Of a DNA stretch of 64,000 nt, positions 26,989 through 35,516 are shown piece by piece. The notes beneath the pieces were generated by a model. That model was given only the letters and a program-made list of their open reading frames with translations, did no database searches and was not told where the DNA came from. Origin of the DNA: CBDDGJ01 sp965227805. GTDB taxonomy: Bacteria > Pseudomonadota > Alphaproteobacteria > RS24. The stretch spans positions 1,178,001 to 1,242,000 of the forward strand of contig CBDDGJ010000003.1 in assembly GCA_965227805.1 (NCBI GenBank). Reading direction: 5' to 3'. The number at the start of each line of letters is the position of its first letter. The first letter of the stretch is position 1. Position numbers and translations under genes: made by a program.

Positions 26989-28668
26989 ATGGAACAAATA
27001 AAAACAATGATTATGCAAAACCCGGAATTTTATGCCGGCATAGCGGTCATCATCGCACTCTTACTATTTCTTATTGTCGTTATAAGCCATTTGTCACGTG
27101 CCAAGCAAAAGCAAAATGAGCCTGACCTTGAGGATGATGATTATGCTTATGATGAAGATTATGAGGGTGATGTATCTTATGAAGACGATAAGTTTTTACA
27201 CGCGAGCTCAGACGAAGATCTATTACCCACGCCAGATGAAGAGGGGTATGAAGACGATTATGAGATGCATCCGGATGATGGTGTAGATGATATTGAAAAT
27301 TTGGCCAATAAATTTTCATCAGCGCAGGATTTTGATGAGGATATAAATATGACAGACATAGCAGATGTCACAGACCCGTCTGAAGCTAATTTAGATGAAG
27401 CTGAAGATGCACAGGCCCCCAAAAATGATGACGATGACGGGAAATTAGCACATGCCGCAATGCCGGTTCTGATGAAAACCGATTCATACCAAAATGAAGC
27501 CGCGCAAAATGCATTAAATGAAAAAATTTCAGCAACGAATGAGAAAATTCTATCATTAGAAGCAAAACTTGCTGATTTGGCGCGCGAACGTATTCGTGCT
27601 CAATCTGAGAGAGATGCTGAGATACAACAAGAAAATGCGCGGAAGATTTCAGATATGGAAGCAAAACTGATGTCTTTGGAGCTTGAAAAATCACGCTTGG
27701 AAGCACAAGCGCGCGCCGAAGATGAAAAAGATGATATTATCCAGCAGGAAAATATGAAAAAAATAGCTATTTTGGAATCGAAACTTGTTGATTTGGAACG
27801 GGAAAAATCGCGCTTGGAAATGTATAGTCGCGCCGAAGATGAAAAAACGACGGTGCTGCAAAAAGAAAGCGCAAGACGAACCGCCGAATTGGAAGCAAAA
27901 ATTGCCGATCTGGAGCGGGAAAAATCACGCTTGGAATCATCACAGCATAGCGGCACACAGAAAGAAAGAACGCTGGAAATACGCCTCGCTACATTGGAAG
28001 TCGAGAAAAAAATGCTTGAAGAAATTCGCAATGCCGAGAGCGAAAAGGTAAAATCTTTGCAAGAGCAATTAGCCGCTTTGTCCAATCGCGCTGTAGCCCC
28101 TGACCGGGCGGTGGAAAACAGTTTGGATGATGCCAGAATTGCCGCTCTTGAAGCGCGGTTGACAAGTTTAATTACACAAAGTTTGCCGTCAAAAAGCGAT
28201 GAAACCAAAATTGCCGACCTTGAGGCAAAACTTTCAGCACTACTCGCCCAAAAAGAAGAGCAAGGCAAAATTTCTGCCTTGGAAGCACAATTAGCGGTTC
28301 TTGTTGGAGAAAAAAATATAACGAATAGTGAAAAAGCAGATAGACAAAATGAACAGCTAAGTCTGCAATTACGTGCACAAGCACGTGAGCTTGAAGAAAA
28401 GTCAAGGCGGTTAGAAGCAGCCCTTGCCCGCCAGGTGCAAAGCGATATTGCCTTTGCAACACAGGCCGTAAATGAAAGAAAAGGGCGTGATATTGCTCCG
28501 CATATTGACGATGATGCCAATCATGGTAGTGGCGATAATATTGACCGTATTATCGAAATTGAACATAAAATGCGTGCTTTGCGGGATCAATATCATGCCG
28601 GAGAGATTAGTTCGGAGACATATCTGGTAAAATCGCGTAATTATGCCCGCGCCATAGATGATCTTTAA
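26989..28668 (+). CDS. Membrane-anchored acidic coiled-coil protein with 39-residue repeats
   Basis: This roughly 559-residue protein of unknown function has one N-terminal membrane segment (about residues 15-35, GIAVIIALLLFLIVVI). A very acidic Asp/Glu/Tyr-rich linker follows (about 45-145), then a long predicted coiled coil (about 165-500). Within the coil, three consecutive 39-residue units share the EKSRLE core: two also contain AEDEK, and two share LEREKSRLE. The C-terminal about 40 residues (RDQYHAGEISSETYLVKSRNYA) resemble a SHOCT-like oligomerisation helix pair. The start is taken at the ATG 26989 after GGGGCGG. It could be a scaffold linking membrane to a cytoplasmic partner; that is inference. 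Confidence 0.8.
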   Translation: MEQIKTMIMQNPEFYAGIAVIIALLLFLIVVISHLSRAKQKQNEPDLEDDDYAYDEDYEGDVSYEDDKFLHASSDEDLLPTPDEEGYEDDYEMHPDDGVDDIENLANKFSSAQDFDEDINMTDIADVTDPSEANLDEAEDAQAPKNDDDDGKLAHAAMPVLMKTDSYQNEAAQNALNEKISATNEKILSLEAKLADLARERIRAQSERDAEIQQENARKISDMEAKLMSLELEKSRLEAQARAEDEKDDIIQQENMKKIAILESKLVDLEREKSRLEMYSRAEDEKTTVLQKESARRTAELEAKIADLEREKSRLESSQHSGTQKERTLEIRLATLEVEKKMLEEIRNAESEKVKSLQEQLAALSNRAVAPDRAVENSLDDARIAALEARLTSLITQSLPSKSDETKIADLEAKLSALLAQKEEQGKISALEAQLAVLVGEKNITNSEKADRQNEQLSLQLRAQARELEEKSRRLEAALARQVQSDIAFATQAVNERKGRDIAPHIDDDANHGSGDNIDRIIEIEHKMRALRDQYHAGEISSETYLVKSRNYARAIDDL

Positions 28669-28680
28669 GGTTTTTCTAAG

Positions 28681-28701
28681 CACATATTTCGTGCATATGT
28701 G
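28681..28701. other. Hairpin between convergent genes
   Basis: The 7-bp perfect stem CACATAT/ATATGTG has a 7-base loop and lies in the 136-bp gap between the coiled-coil gene and convergent hisI. No U-run follows on either strand, so a terminator role is possible but weakly supported. Confidence 0.3.
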
Positions 28702-28804
28702 TGGCTTGATTAGCCAATGCTCTAGTCCAGATAATTCTGATTTTATTTAGTAATAAGCCAAGATGGTACCAGGCACGGCTTTGGTGCAAAACTTTATTCA
28801 ACAT

Positions 28805-29281
28805 CTATAATTTTGTTGGGTTTGGCGCATCGCCATAAACTACGAGAGGGTCAAAGATTTTTTCTGTCTCTTCAAAATGGAGTTTTATCGGTATATTGGG
28901 TAAGGCACCAGTTGGTAAAGAGCGATAAAAACACGAGCGATAACCAACATGGCAGCTTGCGCCATTACCAGCGACATCCACACGCAACCATACACAATCC
29001 TGATCATCATCAATACGCATTTCGATTATTTTTTGCACCAAACCGCTGGTCGCACCCTTATGCCATATTTGTTCGCGCGCGCGGCTATAATAATGCGCTT
29101 CACCGGTCTCAATGCTACGCAATAATGCCTCTTCATTCATATAGCCATGCATAAGCAGTTCACCGCTTTGCCTATCGGTGGTTACAACGGGAATAAGTCC
29201 GTTTACATCAAATTTTGGCGCAAGTTCATCACCTTCTTCCACCTGTTCTACGGAGTTTCGGAGAGCAAAATTTTCAGACAT
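28805..29281 (-). CDS. hisI: Phosphoribosyl-AMP cyclohydrolase
   Basis: This 158-residue metalloenzyme opens the ring of phosphoribosyl-AMP in histidine biosynthesis. Family elements are HGYMNEEAL, YYSRAREQIWHKGATSG, DDDQDCVWLRVD and GASCHVGYRSCFYR, which supply the metal-binding cysteines and aspartates. It is a stand-alone HisI without the HisE domain. Its ATG shares one base with the folE TAA stop. The folE-hisI pair is common in alphaproteobacteria. Confidence 0.95.
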   Translation of the reverse strand: MSENFALRNSVEQVEEGDELAPKFDVNGLIPVVTTDRQSGELLMHGYMNEEALLRSIETGEAHYYSRAREQIWHKGATSGLVQKIIEMRIDDDQDCVWLRVDVAGNGASCHVGYRSCFYRSLPTGALPNIPIKLHFEETEKIFDPLVVYGDAPNPTKL

Positions 29282-29913
29282 TATGATGACTTGTTTATCA
29301 TTGCCAGAAAGCGCGCTTCCATACGCGGATCTTCGGCGAAAACACCGGTAAATTGCGTGGTAATTGTCGCTACGTCGGGCTTTTTAATCCCGCGCGTTGT
29401 CATACATTGATGTTTCGCATCGACTAAAATAGCAATGCCCGCAGGTGCCAATACGCGTTGAATACAATCGACAATTTGTGCCGTCATGGTTTCTTGTGTT
29501 TGTAAGCGCTTGGCGAAAATTTCGATAACGCGCGCCAATTTTGAAATGCCAACGACTTTTTCAACGGGCATATAAGCAATATGCACTTTGCCCAAAATCG
29601 CAACCATATGATGCTCGCAATGGCTTTCAAGGGCAATATCGCGCAACATGACCATATCATCATAGCCTTCGACATCTTCAAATGTGCGCCCCAAAACCTC
29701 ATCAGGGTTTTCATCGTAGCCAGCGAAAAACTCTTCATAGGCGTTGACAACGCGCTTGGGTGTGTCAATGAGCCCTTCGCGCGCGGGGTTATCGCCTGCC
29801 CAAGCGATAAGTGTGCGAACAGCTGCTTCGGCGTCTTCTCGTGAAGGTTTTACCACAGGGACCTCTCGTTCATTTATATACGGCTTTTTCGTGCCGTCAA
29901 CTTGTGCATCCAT
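29281..29913 (-). CDS. folE: GTP cyclohydrolase I
   Basis: This 210-residue enzyme converts GTP to dihydroneopterin triphosphate, the first step of folate synthesis. Zinc ligands are visible in SHCEHHMVAILGKVHIAYMP (cysteine and histidine) and HQCMTTRGIKK (second cysteine), and LQTQETMTAQI forms part of the active site. The zinc-binding form indicates type IA. The gene is divergent from cysS. Confidence 0.96.
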   Translation of the reverse strand: MDAQVDGTKKPYINEREVPVVKPSREDAEAAVRTLIAWAGDNPAREGLIDTPKRVVNAYEEFFAGYDENPDEVLGRTFEDVEGYDDMVMLRDIALESHCEHHMVAILGKVHIAYMPVEKVVGISKLARVIEIFAKRLQTQETMTAQIVDCIQRVLAPAGIAILVDAKHQCMTTRGIKKPDVATITTQFTGVFAEDPRMEARFLAMINKSS

Positions 29914-30049
29914 TTATATCCCTCAAACCAAAATGCTAATATTTTAATCTAGCCCAAGACTTAGCACATTGGCTTGAAAATTCAAGCATCCAATAGTCTT
30001 TTTATACGCAAAAGGCATTACATAAAATATGCATATGCTTTTGCATAAA

Positions 30050-30076
30050 TTGACAGGGTCGTAAAACCCTTATAAG
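30050..30076 (+). promoter_or_regulatory. Candidate cysS promoter, implying a very short leader
   Basis: A consensus -35 TTGACA (30050-30055) is followed 15 bp later by TATAAG (30071-30076). The cysS ATG is only 12 bp beyond the -10, so transcription would begin about 5 bases before the start codon. No Shine-Dalgarno is present before the ATG. The spacing is shorter than the optimum of 17 bp. Confidence 0.45.
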
Positions 30077-30088
30077 TTGCGGCGCACC

Positions 30089-31441
30089 ATGCAGCTGCAT
30101 TTATATAATAATCGTATTAGAAAAAAGCAATTATTTACGCCATTGAACCCGTCTTGCGTTACGGTTTATGTATGCGGGCCGACGGTTTATGGGCGCGCGC
30201 ATATTGGCAATGCCCGTGCGGCAGTGGTGTTTGATGTGCTGGTGCGCCTTTTGCGTGCGCTTTATCCGCAGGTTACCTATGTGCGTAATGTCACCGATAT
30301 TGATGACAAAATAAATGCCAAGGCAGATGCTGAAGGCGTAGATATTTCGGTTATTTCGCGGCGTTTTCATAAAATTTATATGGAGGATATGGCGCAGCTT
30401 TGTGTATTGCCGCCCGATAAAGAGCCACATGCAACCGATTATATTGCGCCCATGCTGGCCATGATTGAAAAGCTGGTTGCCTCGCAACACGCTTATGTAG
30501 CAGAAGGCCATGTGCTGTTTGATGTAACGCGTGATGACGCCTATGGCAGCCTATCGGGGCGTAGCGTAGAAGATATGATTGCCGGCGCGCGGGTTGAGGT
30601 TGCCCCATTTAAGCGTAATGCGGCTGATTTTGTTTTATGGAAACCCTCAACGCCTGAACAGCCGGGGTGGGATAGCCCTTATGGGCGGGGACGTCCGGGC
30701 TGGCATATTGAATGTTCGGCCATGATTAAACAGGAAGTGGGTGACACGGTTGATATTCATGGCGGTGGGGTGGATTTACAATTCCCGCATCATGAAAATG
30801 AATGTGCGCAAAGTCGCTGTGCCCATGGCGCAGAACTTGCAAATTTCTGGTTACATAATGGAATGCTTACATTATCGGGCGAGAAAATGTCGAAATCTTT
30901 GGGGAATATTAGGTTGATTAACGCGCTTATGGAGGATTATCCGCCCGAGGCCATTCGGCTCACTCTCTTGCAGGGGCACTATCGCCAGCCGATAGATTTT
31001 ACGCCTGCCTTGCTTGAACAATCAACCCGCACATTAGAGGGGCTTTATCGGCAACTGGATAAAGCAGCGGCAATAGACGCGGATAAGACGGCGGCTATCC
31101 CGCAAGCGTTTCTTGCTGGTCTGTGCGATGACATAAACACGCCCAAGGCTTTGGCTGTGCTCTTTGCTCTGGCAAAAAAAATTGATACCCCCGAAACAAA
31201 GGGCGCTTTTTTGCACGCCGCAAATATTTTAGGATTATTGCAAAAGGATCCGGCCATATGGCGGGGAGAAAAGCAAGTGGATATTGACCATGCGCGGGTA
31301 GAAGAGCTGATTGCCGCACGGGCACAGGCGCGAGCAGATAAAGATTATGCCGCGGCAGATGCGGCGCGCGATAAATTAACGGCAATGGGTGTGCACATAG
31401 AAGATACGCCCGCGGGCACTAAATGGCATATGGGGGGGTGA
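30089..31441 (+). CDS. cysS: Cysteinyl-tRNA synthetase
   Basis: This 450-residue class I synthetase has the zinc/HIGH region VCGPTVYGRAHIGNARAAV near the N-terminus, the second zinc region WHIECSAMIKQEVG with HHENECAQS, and the KMSKS loop GEKMSKSLGNI. The ATG at 30089 (MQLHLYNN) matches the family N-terminus; a TTG four codons earlier is unlikely. The stop TGA shares one base with the next ATG (TGATG). Confidence 0.97.
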   Translation: MQLHLYNNRIRKKQLFTPLNPSCVTVYVCGPTVYGRAHIGNARAAVVFDVLVRLLRALYPQVTYVRNVTDIDDKINAKADAEGVDISVISRRFHKIYMEDMAQLCVLPPDKEPHATDYIAPMLAMIEKLVASQHAYVAEGHVLFDVTRDDAYGSLSGRSVEDMIAGARVEVAPFKRNAADFVLWKPSTPEQPGWDSPYGRGRPGWHIECSAMIKQEVGDTVDIHGGGVDLQFPHHENECAQSRCAHGAELANFWLHNGMLTLSGEKMSKSLGNIRLINALMEDYPPEAIRLTLLQGHYRQPIDFTPALLEQSTRTLEGLYRQLDKAAAIDADKTAAIPQAFLAGLCDDINTPKALAVLFALAKKIDTPETKGAFLHAANILGLLQKDPAIWRGEKQVDIDHARVEELIAARAQARADKDYAAADAARDKLTAMGVHIEDTPAGTKWHMGG

Positions 31442-31881
31442 TGCAACAGAGCCTTGACCTTTCACTTTATAACCAAAAAATATTAACCCTTGCGGGGAAT
31501 ATTTTACATATTGGGCATTTATCTGCACCGCAAGCCAAAGCGCAAGCCGTGTCGCGCTTATGCGGGTCTAAAATCAGCGTTGAATTATGTCTGGATGCGG
31601 CAGGGTGCGTAAGCGCATATGCCCAGCAATTAGAGGCATGTGCTTTGGGACAGGCCGCCGCAAGCGTGATGGCACGCCATATTATGGGCAGTCATGCACA
31701 AGAGCTACACCAGCTTGCACAAACCATGCGCGCCATGCTCACGCAAAATGGGGCGCCGCCCACCGGCAAGTGGACAGATTTAGATGTGCTTTTACCGGTG
31801 CGTGATTATAAAAACCGCCATGCCTCAACGCTTTTGGTGTTTGATGCGGTTGAAATGTGTTTACAACAATTAGGTCGATAA
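31441..31881 (+). CDS. NifU/IscU-like iron-sulfur cluster assembly scaffold protein
   Basis: This 146-residue protein is related to the NifU N-terminal domain. Cysteines lie in CGSKISVELCLD and in the motif EACALGQAAASVMARHI, equivalent to the scaffold cysteine followed by the conserved alanine/serine run. The order scaffold-yidD-thrS is conserved in alphaproteobacteria. Whether it builds clusters or has another function is not established from sequence. Its start overlaps cysS and its stop overlaps yidD, each by one base, so translation is coupled through the four genes. Confidence 0.8.
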   Translation: MQQSLDLSLYNQKILTLAGNILHIGHLSAPQAKAQAVSRLCGSKISVELCLDAAGCVSAYAQQLEACALGQAAASVMARHIMGSHAQELHQLAQTMRAMLTQNGAPPTGKWTDLDVLLPVRDYKNRHASTLLVFDAVEMCLQQLGR

Positions 31882-32162
31882 TGCGTTATTTTGTGCTGCT
31901 TCCAATCTGGTTTTATCGTTTGTTGATCTCGCCTCTCTTGCCACCTTCTTGTCGTTATGTGCCCAGCTGTTCAGAATATGCGGCAGACGCAGTGAAACGA
32001 CATGGAGCCTGGTATGGCGGCTGGCTTACGCTAAAACGGCTTGCAAGCTGTCATCCGATTAAAGCGCTTGGCTGTGGACAGGGGTTTGATCCTGTTCCGC
32101 TTGAAATCTTACGTCCTGCTTGGTATATGCCATGGAAAGTTAAAGGTGATGCACATGATTAA
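31881..32162 (+). CDS. yidD: Membrane protein insertion efficiency factor YidD
   Basis: This 93-residue protein associates with the inner membrane and aids YidC-dependent insertion. The N-terminal amphipathic segment LLPIWFYRLLISPLLPPSCRYVPSCSEYA contains the conserved cysteine pattern, followed by GGWLTLKRLASCHP and GGFDPVP-like GQGFDPVP. The start shares one base with the upstream TAA. The 3-prime end overlaps thrS by 8 bp. Confidence 0.95.
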   Translation: MRYFVLLPIWFYRLLISPLLPPSCRYVPSCSEYAADAVKRHGAWYGGWLTLKRLASCHPIKALGCGQGFDPVPLEILRPAWYMPWKVKGDAHD

Positions 32163-34077
32163 ACTCACACTGCCTGATGGCGCGGTTCGCGAATACGAAC
32201 AGGCTATAAATGGTTTTGATTTTGCCCGGTCTATTGCGCCTTCTTTGGCTAAGCGCGCCTTGTGTTTGAAGCGTGATGGTGTGCTGGTTGATTTGTCGAC
32301 CGTGCTGGATAAAGATGCACAGGTGCAAATTATCACGGCAGGGGATACCGACGGGGTAGAGCTTATGCGCCATGATTGCGCGCATATTATGGCCGAAGCC
32401 GTGCAGGAATTATTTCCTGGCACGCAAGTAACCATTGGGCCGGTTATTGAAAATGGGTTTTATTATGATTTTGCCCGTGATGAGCCATTCTCTACGGATG
32501 ATTTAGCCACGATTGAAACGCGGATGCACGAAATCGTCGAAAGGGATGAAGCCATTACCCGCGAGGTGTGGGCACGTGATGAGGCAGTGGCTTATTTTAA
32601 GTCTATCGGCGAGCTCTATAAGGCGGAGATTATCGCCTCTATTCCGGCAGGTGAAGCGGTAAGCATTTATCGGCAAGGTGATTGGCTGGATTTATGCCGG
32701 GGGCCGCATCTGCCTTCAACCGGCAAATTGGGCAAAGCCTTTAAGCTCACCAAACTGGCCGGTGCCTATTGGCGCGGTGATAGCAAGAATGAAATGCTGC
32801 AACGCATTTACGGCACATGCTGGGCAAATGAAAAAGATTTGCAAAACTATCTCACCATGCTGGAAGAGGCCGAAAAGCGTGACCACCGCCGTTTGGGTAA
32901 GGAAATGGATTTGTTCCATTTGCAAGAAGAAGCCCAGGGTATGGTGTTCTGGCACGAAAAGGGCTGGACGCTATATCGCACTTTGGAAGATTATATCCGG
33001 CGTATTTTGGCAAAACATGATTATCAGGAGGTGCGCACGCCACAACTGGTTGACCGCAGCTTGTGGGAGACATCTGGCCATTGGGATAAGTTTCGTGACA
33101 ATATGTTCACGGCAACAAGTGATGAACGCATTATGGCCTTAAAGCCGATGAATTGCCCCTGCCATGTTGAGATTTTCAAACAGGGGTTAAAGAGCTATCG
33201 TGACTTACCTTTGCGCATGGCCGAGTTCGGTTCGTGCCACCGCAATGAGGCTTCGGGTGCTTTGCATGGGCTATTACGTGTGCGCCATTTTGTGCAAGAT
33301 GACGCGCATATTTTTTGCACGCCCGCGCAAATTACCTCTGAAACCAAAGCCTTTTGCGATATGCTGATTGGGGTTTATGAAGATTTGGGTTTTCACGATG
33401 TGCATGTGATGATTGCCGATCGGCCTGAACAACGTGTTGGCACGGATGAGATTTGGGATAAATCCGAACAAGCGCTTTTGCAAGCGGTGGAGGCTGCCGG
33501 CTTATCCTATGAGATGAACCCAGGTGAGGGGGCATTTTACGGGCCTAAAATAGAGTTTCATTTGCGTGATGCCATTGGCCGAAGCTGGCAATGCGGCACG
33601 CTACAGGTTGATTTTAATCTACCCGGCAGATTAGGCGCAAGCTATATTGGCGAGGATGGCAATAAGCATGTGCCGGTTATGCTGCACCGCGCCATATTGG
33701 GAACGCTGGAGCGGTTTTTGGGCATTTTAATCGAGCAATATACGGGTAAATTTCCGCTTTGGTTGGCACCGGTGCAAATTATGGTGTGTCCCATCACCAC
33801 CGATATTGATGCTTATGCGCAAGAGGTGGTGGCACAATTACGCGCAGCAGGATTACGCGCGCACATCGATACGCGTAATGAGAAAATCAATTATAAAATA
33901 CGCGAACATTCGGTTGGAAAAGTGCCGGTTATTTTTGCACTGGGCAAGCGTGAAAGGGAGGCGCGTAGCGTATCTATTCGCCGTTTGGGCACGCAAGAGC
34001 AACAGGTGGATATGCTCGATGATGCTATAAATGCACTTTCGCGCGAAGCCTTACCGCCCGATTTGCGTGACGCGTGA
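32155..34077 (+). CDS. thrS: Threonyl-tRNA synthetase
   Basis: This 640-residue class II synthetase has an N-terminal TGS domain (about 1-62), an editing domain with HDCAHIMAEAVQELFP, and a catalytic core with the zinc cysteine in MNCPCHVEIF. Motif 2 is RMAEFGSCHRNEASGALHGL and motif 3 contains HRAILGTLERF; an anticodon-binding domain is at the C-terminus. The ATG at 32155 is preferred since AAAGG lies about 8 bp upstream; an ATG two codons earlier is close to that site. It ends 5 bp before a convergent gene. Confidence 0.97.
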   Translation: MIKLTLPDGAVREYEQAINGFDFARSIAPSLAKRALCLKRDGVLVDLSTVLDKDAQVQIITAGDTDGVELMRHDCAHIMAEAVQELFPGTQVTIGPVIENGFYYDFARDEPFSTDDLATIETRMHEIVERDEAITREVWARDEAVAYFKSIGELYKAEIIASIPAGEAVSIYRQGDWLDLCRGPHLPSTGKLGKAFKLTKLAGAYWRGDSKNEMLQRIYGTCWANEKDLQNYLTMLEEAEKRDHRRLGKEMDLFHLQEEAQGMVFWHEKGWTLYRTLEDYIRRILAKHDYQEVRTPQLVDRSLWETSGHWDKFRDNMFTATSDERIMALKPMNCPCHVEIFKQGLKSYRDLPLRMAEFGSCHRNEASGALHGLLRVRHFVQDDAHIFCTPAQITSETKAFCDMLIGVYEDLGFHDVHVMIADRPEQRVGTDEIWDKSEQALLQAVEAAGLSYEMNPGEGAFYGPKIEFHLRDAIGRSWQCGTLQVDFNLPGRLGASYIGEDGNKHVPVMLHRAILGTLERFLGILIEQYTGKFPLWLAPVQIMVCPITTDIDAYAQEVVAQLRAAGLRAHIDTRNEKINYKIREHSVGKVPVIFALGKREREARSVSIRRLGTQEQQVDMLDDAINALSREALPPDLRDA

Positions 34078-34082
34078 CAAGG

Positions 34083-34919
34083 TTAAAAATCCAGACTAAA
34101 TCTTATTTCCAGCCCTGACTTATCTTCACCAGCACCGTCAAGGCGGTAAATTTTCTCGGACCGGCTCACCCGTAAACGCGCTTTTTTCGGTGCGATAAAG
34201 AAGAGAGGTGTGTCAAGAAAATATGTGCGCTCAAAGTAAGCGTCATCGCGGTCATATGGATAATGATCAGTAAACTCATATCCCACATAAGCGTAATTAT
34301 GCCCGCCAAATTCGAGCAAAAAACGTTGCTCGCTATAATCAAAATCATCCATATAGCCATTTATCAAAACGATTTCGGTCAGTATTTTCCAGTTTGGCAT
34401 GAATATCTGATCGGCAAAGCTAAATTGGGTGCGTATGCCATGGTCAGAACTATCCCTATAGGTCGAGTGCAATAGGTTTAACTCCGTAGAACTTTTCAAT
34501 TCGCGTGGTAACTCCGCGTCTAAAAACGGGTCGACAAATATTTTTACAAGACCGGGAATAAAAAGCCCAATGGCTAAATCATCAGAGGGTATGCGAACCC
34601 CTATTTCGGCAACATCTTGGTCTATATGTGTGTCTTCGTCCCGGTAGACGGATTCGTAATATTTCCCGAGAATGGTGAGTTTTTCGAACAAACCATATTC
34701 AAATTGAATTTCTCGCGATGAAAAAGACGTGTTGCTATGCAAGGTGCTTGCATCATTATCTACCCCGATAATATCGGGTAACTCATAGCTCTCCTGTTTT
34801 TCACCCGATTTTTGTTTTATCGTAATCGTGAGGGCACCCGGATCGTTCAACCACGACCCTGCAAAGCAATATGTGCTCCAAAACACAAAGCATATGCACA
34901 TACAAAATTGCTTTGCCAT
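34083..34919 (-). CDS. Predicted outer-membrane beta-barrel protein, function unknown
   Basis: This 278-residue protein has a signal peptide (about residues 1-20, cleavage near CFA-G). Many short amphipathic segments alternate polar and aromatic residues (for example FGGHNYAYVGYEFTDHY), and the C-terminus is phenylalanine (RFSLDF), the pattern of outer-membrane barrels inserted by BAM. A strong GGGGAGA ribosome-binding site precedes the ATG. I do not recognise the family. It is flanked by thrS (convergent) and a nitroreductase gene (divergent), which give no functional hint. Confidence 0.75.
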   Translation of the reverse strand: MAKQFCMCICFVFWSTYCFAGSWLNDPGALTITIKQKSGEKQESYELPDIIGVDNDASTLHSNTSFSSREIQFEYGLFEKLTILGKYYESVYRDEDTHIDQDVAEIGVRIPSDDLAIGLFIPGLVKIFVDPFLDAELPRELKSSTELNLLHSTYRDSSDHGIRTQFSFADQIFMPNWKILTEIVLINGYMDDFDYSEQRFLLEFGGHNYAYVGYEFTDHYPYDRDDAYFERTYFLDTPLFFIAPKKARLRVSRSEKIYRLDGAGEDKSGLEIRFSLDF

Positions 34920-35003
34920 ATATCTCCCCGAAACATATTTTATGGACAGTCAAATATTTATTACGTATTAGATAATATCAGACAAGGTGAAAAGAAACGC
35001 GAA

Positions 35004-35513
35004 ATGGCAAATAGTTCAGATTTACTCACATTTTTACGTAAACGCCGCTCCGGGCTGGCAAAAACCATGTGTGCGCCAGGGCCGGATTCAAACCAATTAC
35101 AAACCTTGCTGGAAATTGCTGCACGTGTGCCCGACCATGGTAAACTCGTGCCATGGCGGTTTGTTGTCTTGCAAGGCGATGACCGTGGGCGGTTAGATGG
35201 TGTCTTTACGCGCGCGCCTTGCGTGATTGTGGTTATCTCAAAAGCACAGCCGCATGACAAAATCCCTGAATGGGAACAAGTGCTAAGTGCCGGTGCGGTG
35301 TGTATGAATTTACTAACTGGAGCGCAGTCCATGGGGTTTGCCGCGCAATGGCTTACTGGCATACAGGCTTATGATATGGAGATAGGTAAGAAATTGGGGC
35401 TTGTCCTGCACGAAAAAATTGCAGGGTTTATTTATATCGGCACAAAGACACAAGAACCGACTGAACGTCCCCGCCCCGATTTACGCGATATTGTGCGCTA
35501 TGGGCTTGTTTAA
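35004..35513 (+). CDS. Nitroreductase-family flavoprotein
   Basis: This 169-residue protein resembles YdjA-type nitroreductases. The FMN-contacting FLRKRRSGLAKTMCAPGPD, AARVPDHGKLVPWRFVVLQG and the C-terminal GFIYIGTKTQEPTERPRPD are recognisable. It is slightly short for the family. Such proteins reduce nitro compounds or quinones; the natural substrate is usually unknown. The ATG at 35004 is the best fit, with the sequence AAGAAACG upstream as a weak ribosome-binding site. The MATE gene starts 3 bp after its stop. Confidence 0.85.
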   Translation: MANSSDLLTFLRKRRSGLAKTMCAPGPDSNQLQTLLEIAARVPDHGKLVPWRFVVLQGDDRGRLDGVFTRAPCVIVVISKAQPHDKIPEWEQVLSAGAVCMNLLTGAQSMGFAAQWLTGIQAYDMEIGKKLGLVLHEKIAGFIYIGTKTQEPTERPRPDLRDIVRYGLV

Positions 35514-35516
35514 GCC

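Noticed and set aside
24559..27002. 14-bp identity ATGGAACAAATAAA at about 24559 and 26989
   Set aside because: Short AT-rich identities of this length are expected by chance in 64 kb. The two sites are in unrelated contexts and do not bracket the restriction-modification genes as the 8-bp repeat does.
27600..28520. Long serine-rich open frame antisense to the coiled-coil gene
   Set aside because: It mirrors the Glu/Lys/Ala-rich codons of the repeat region, has no independent start signals and no recognisable domain.
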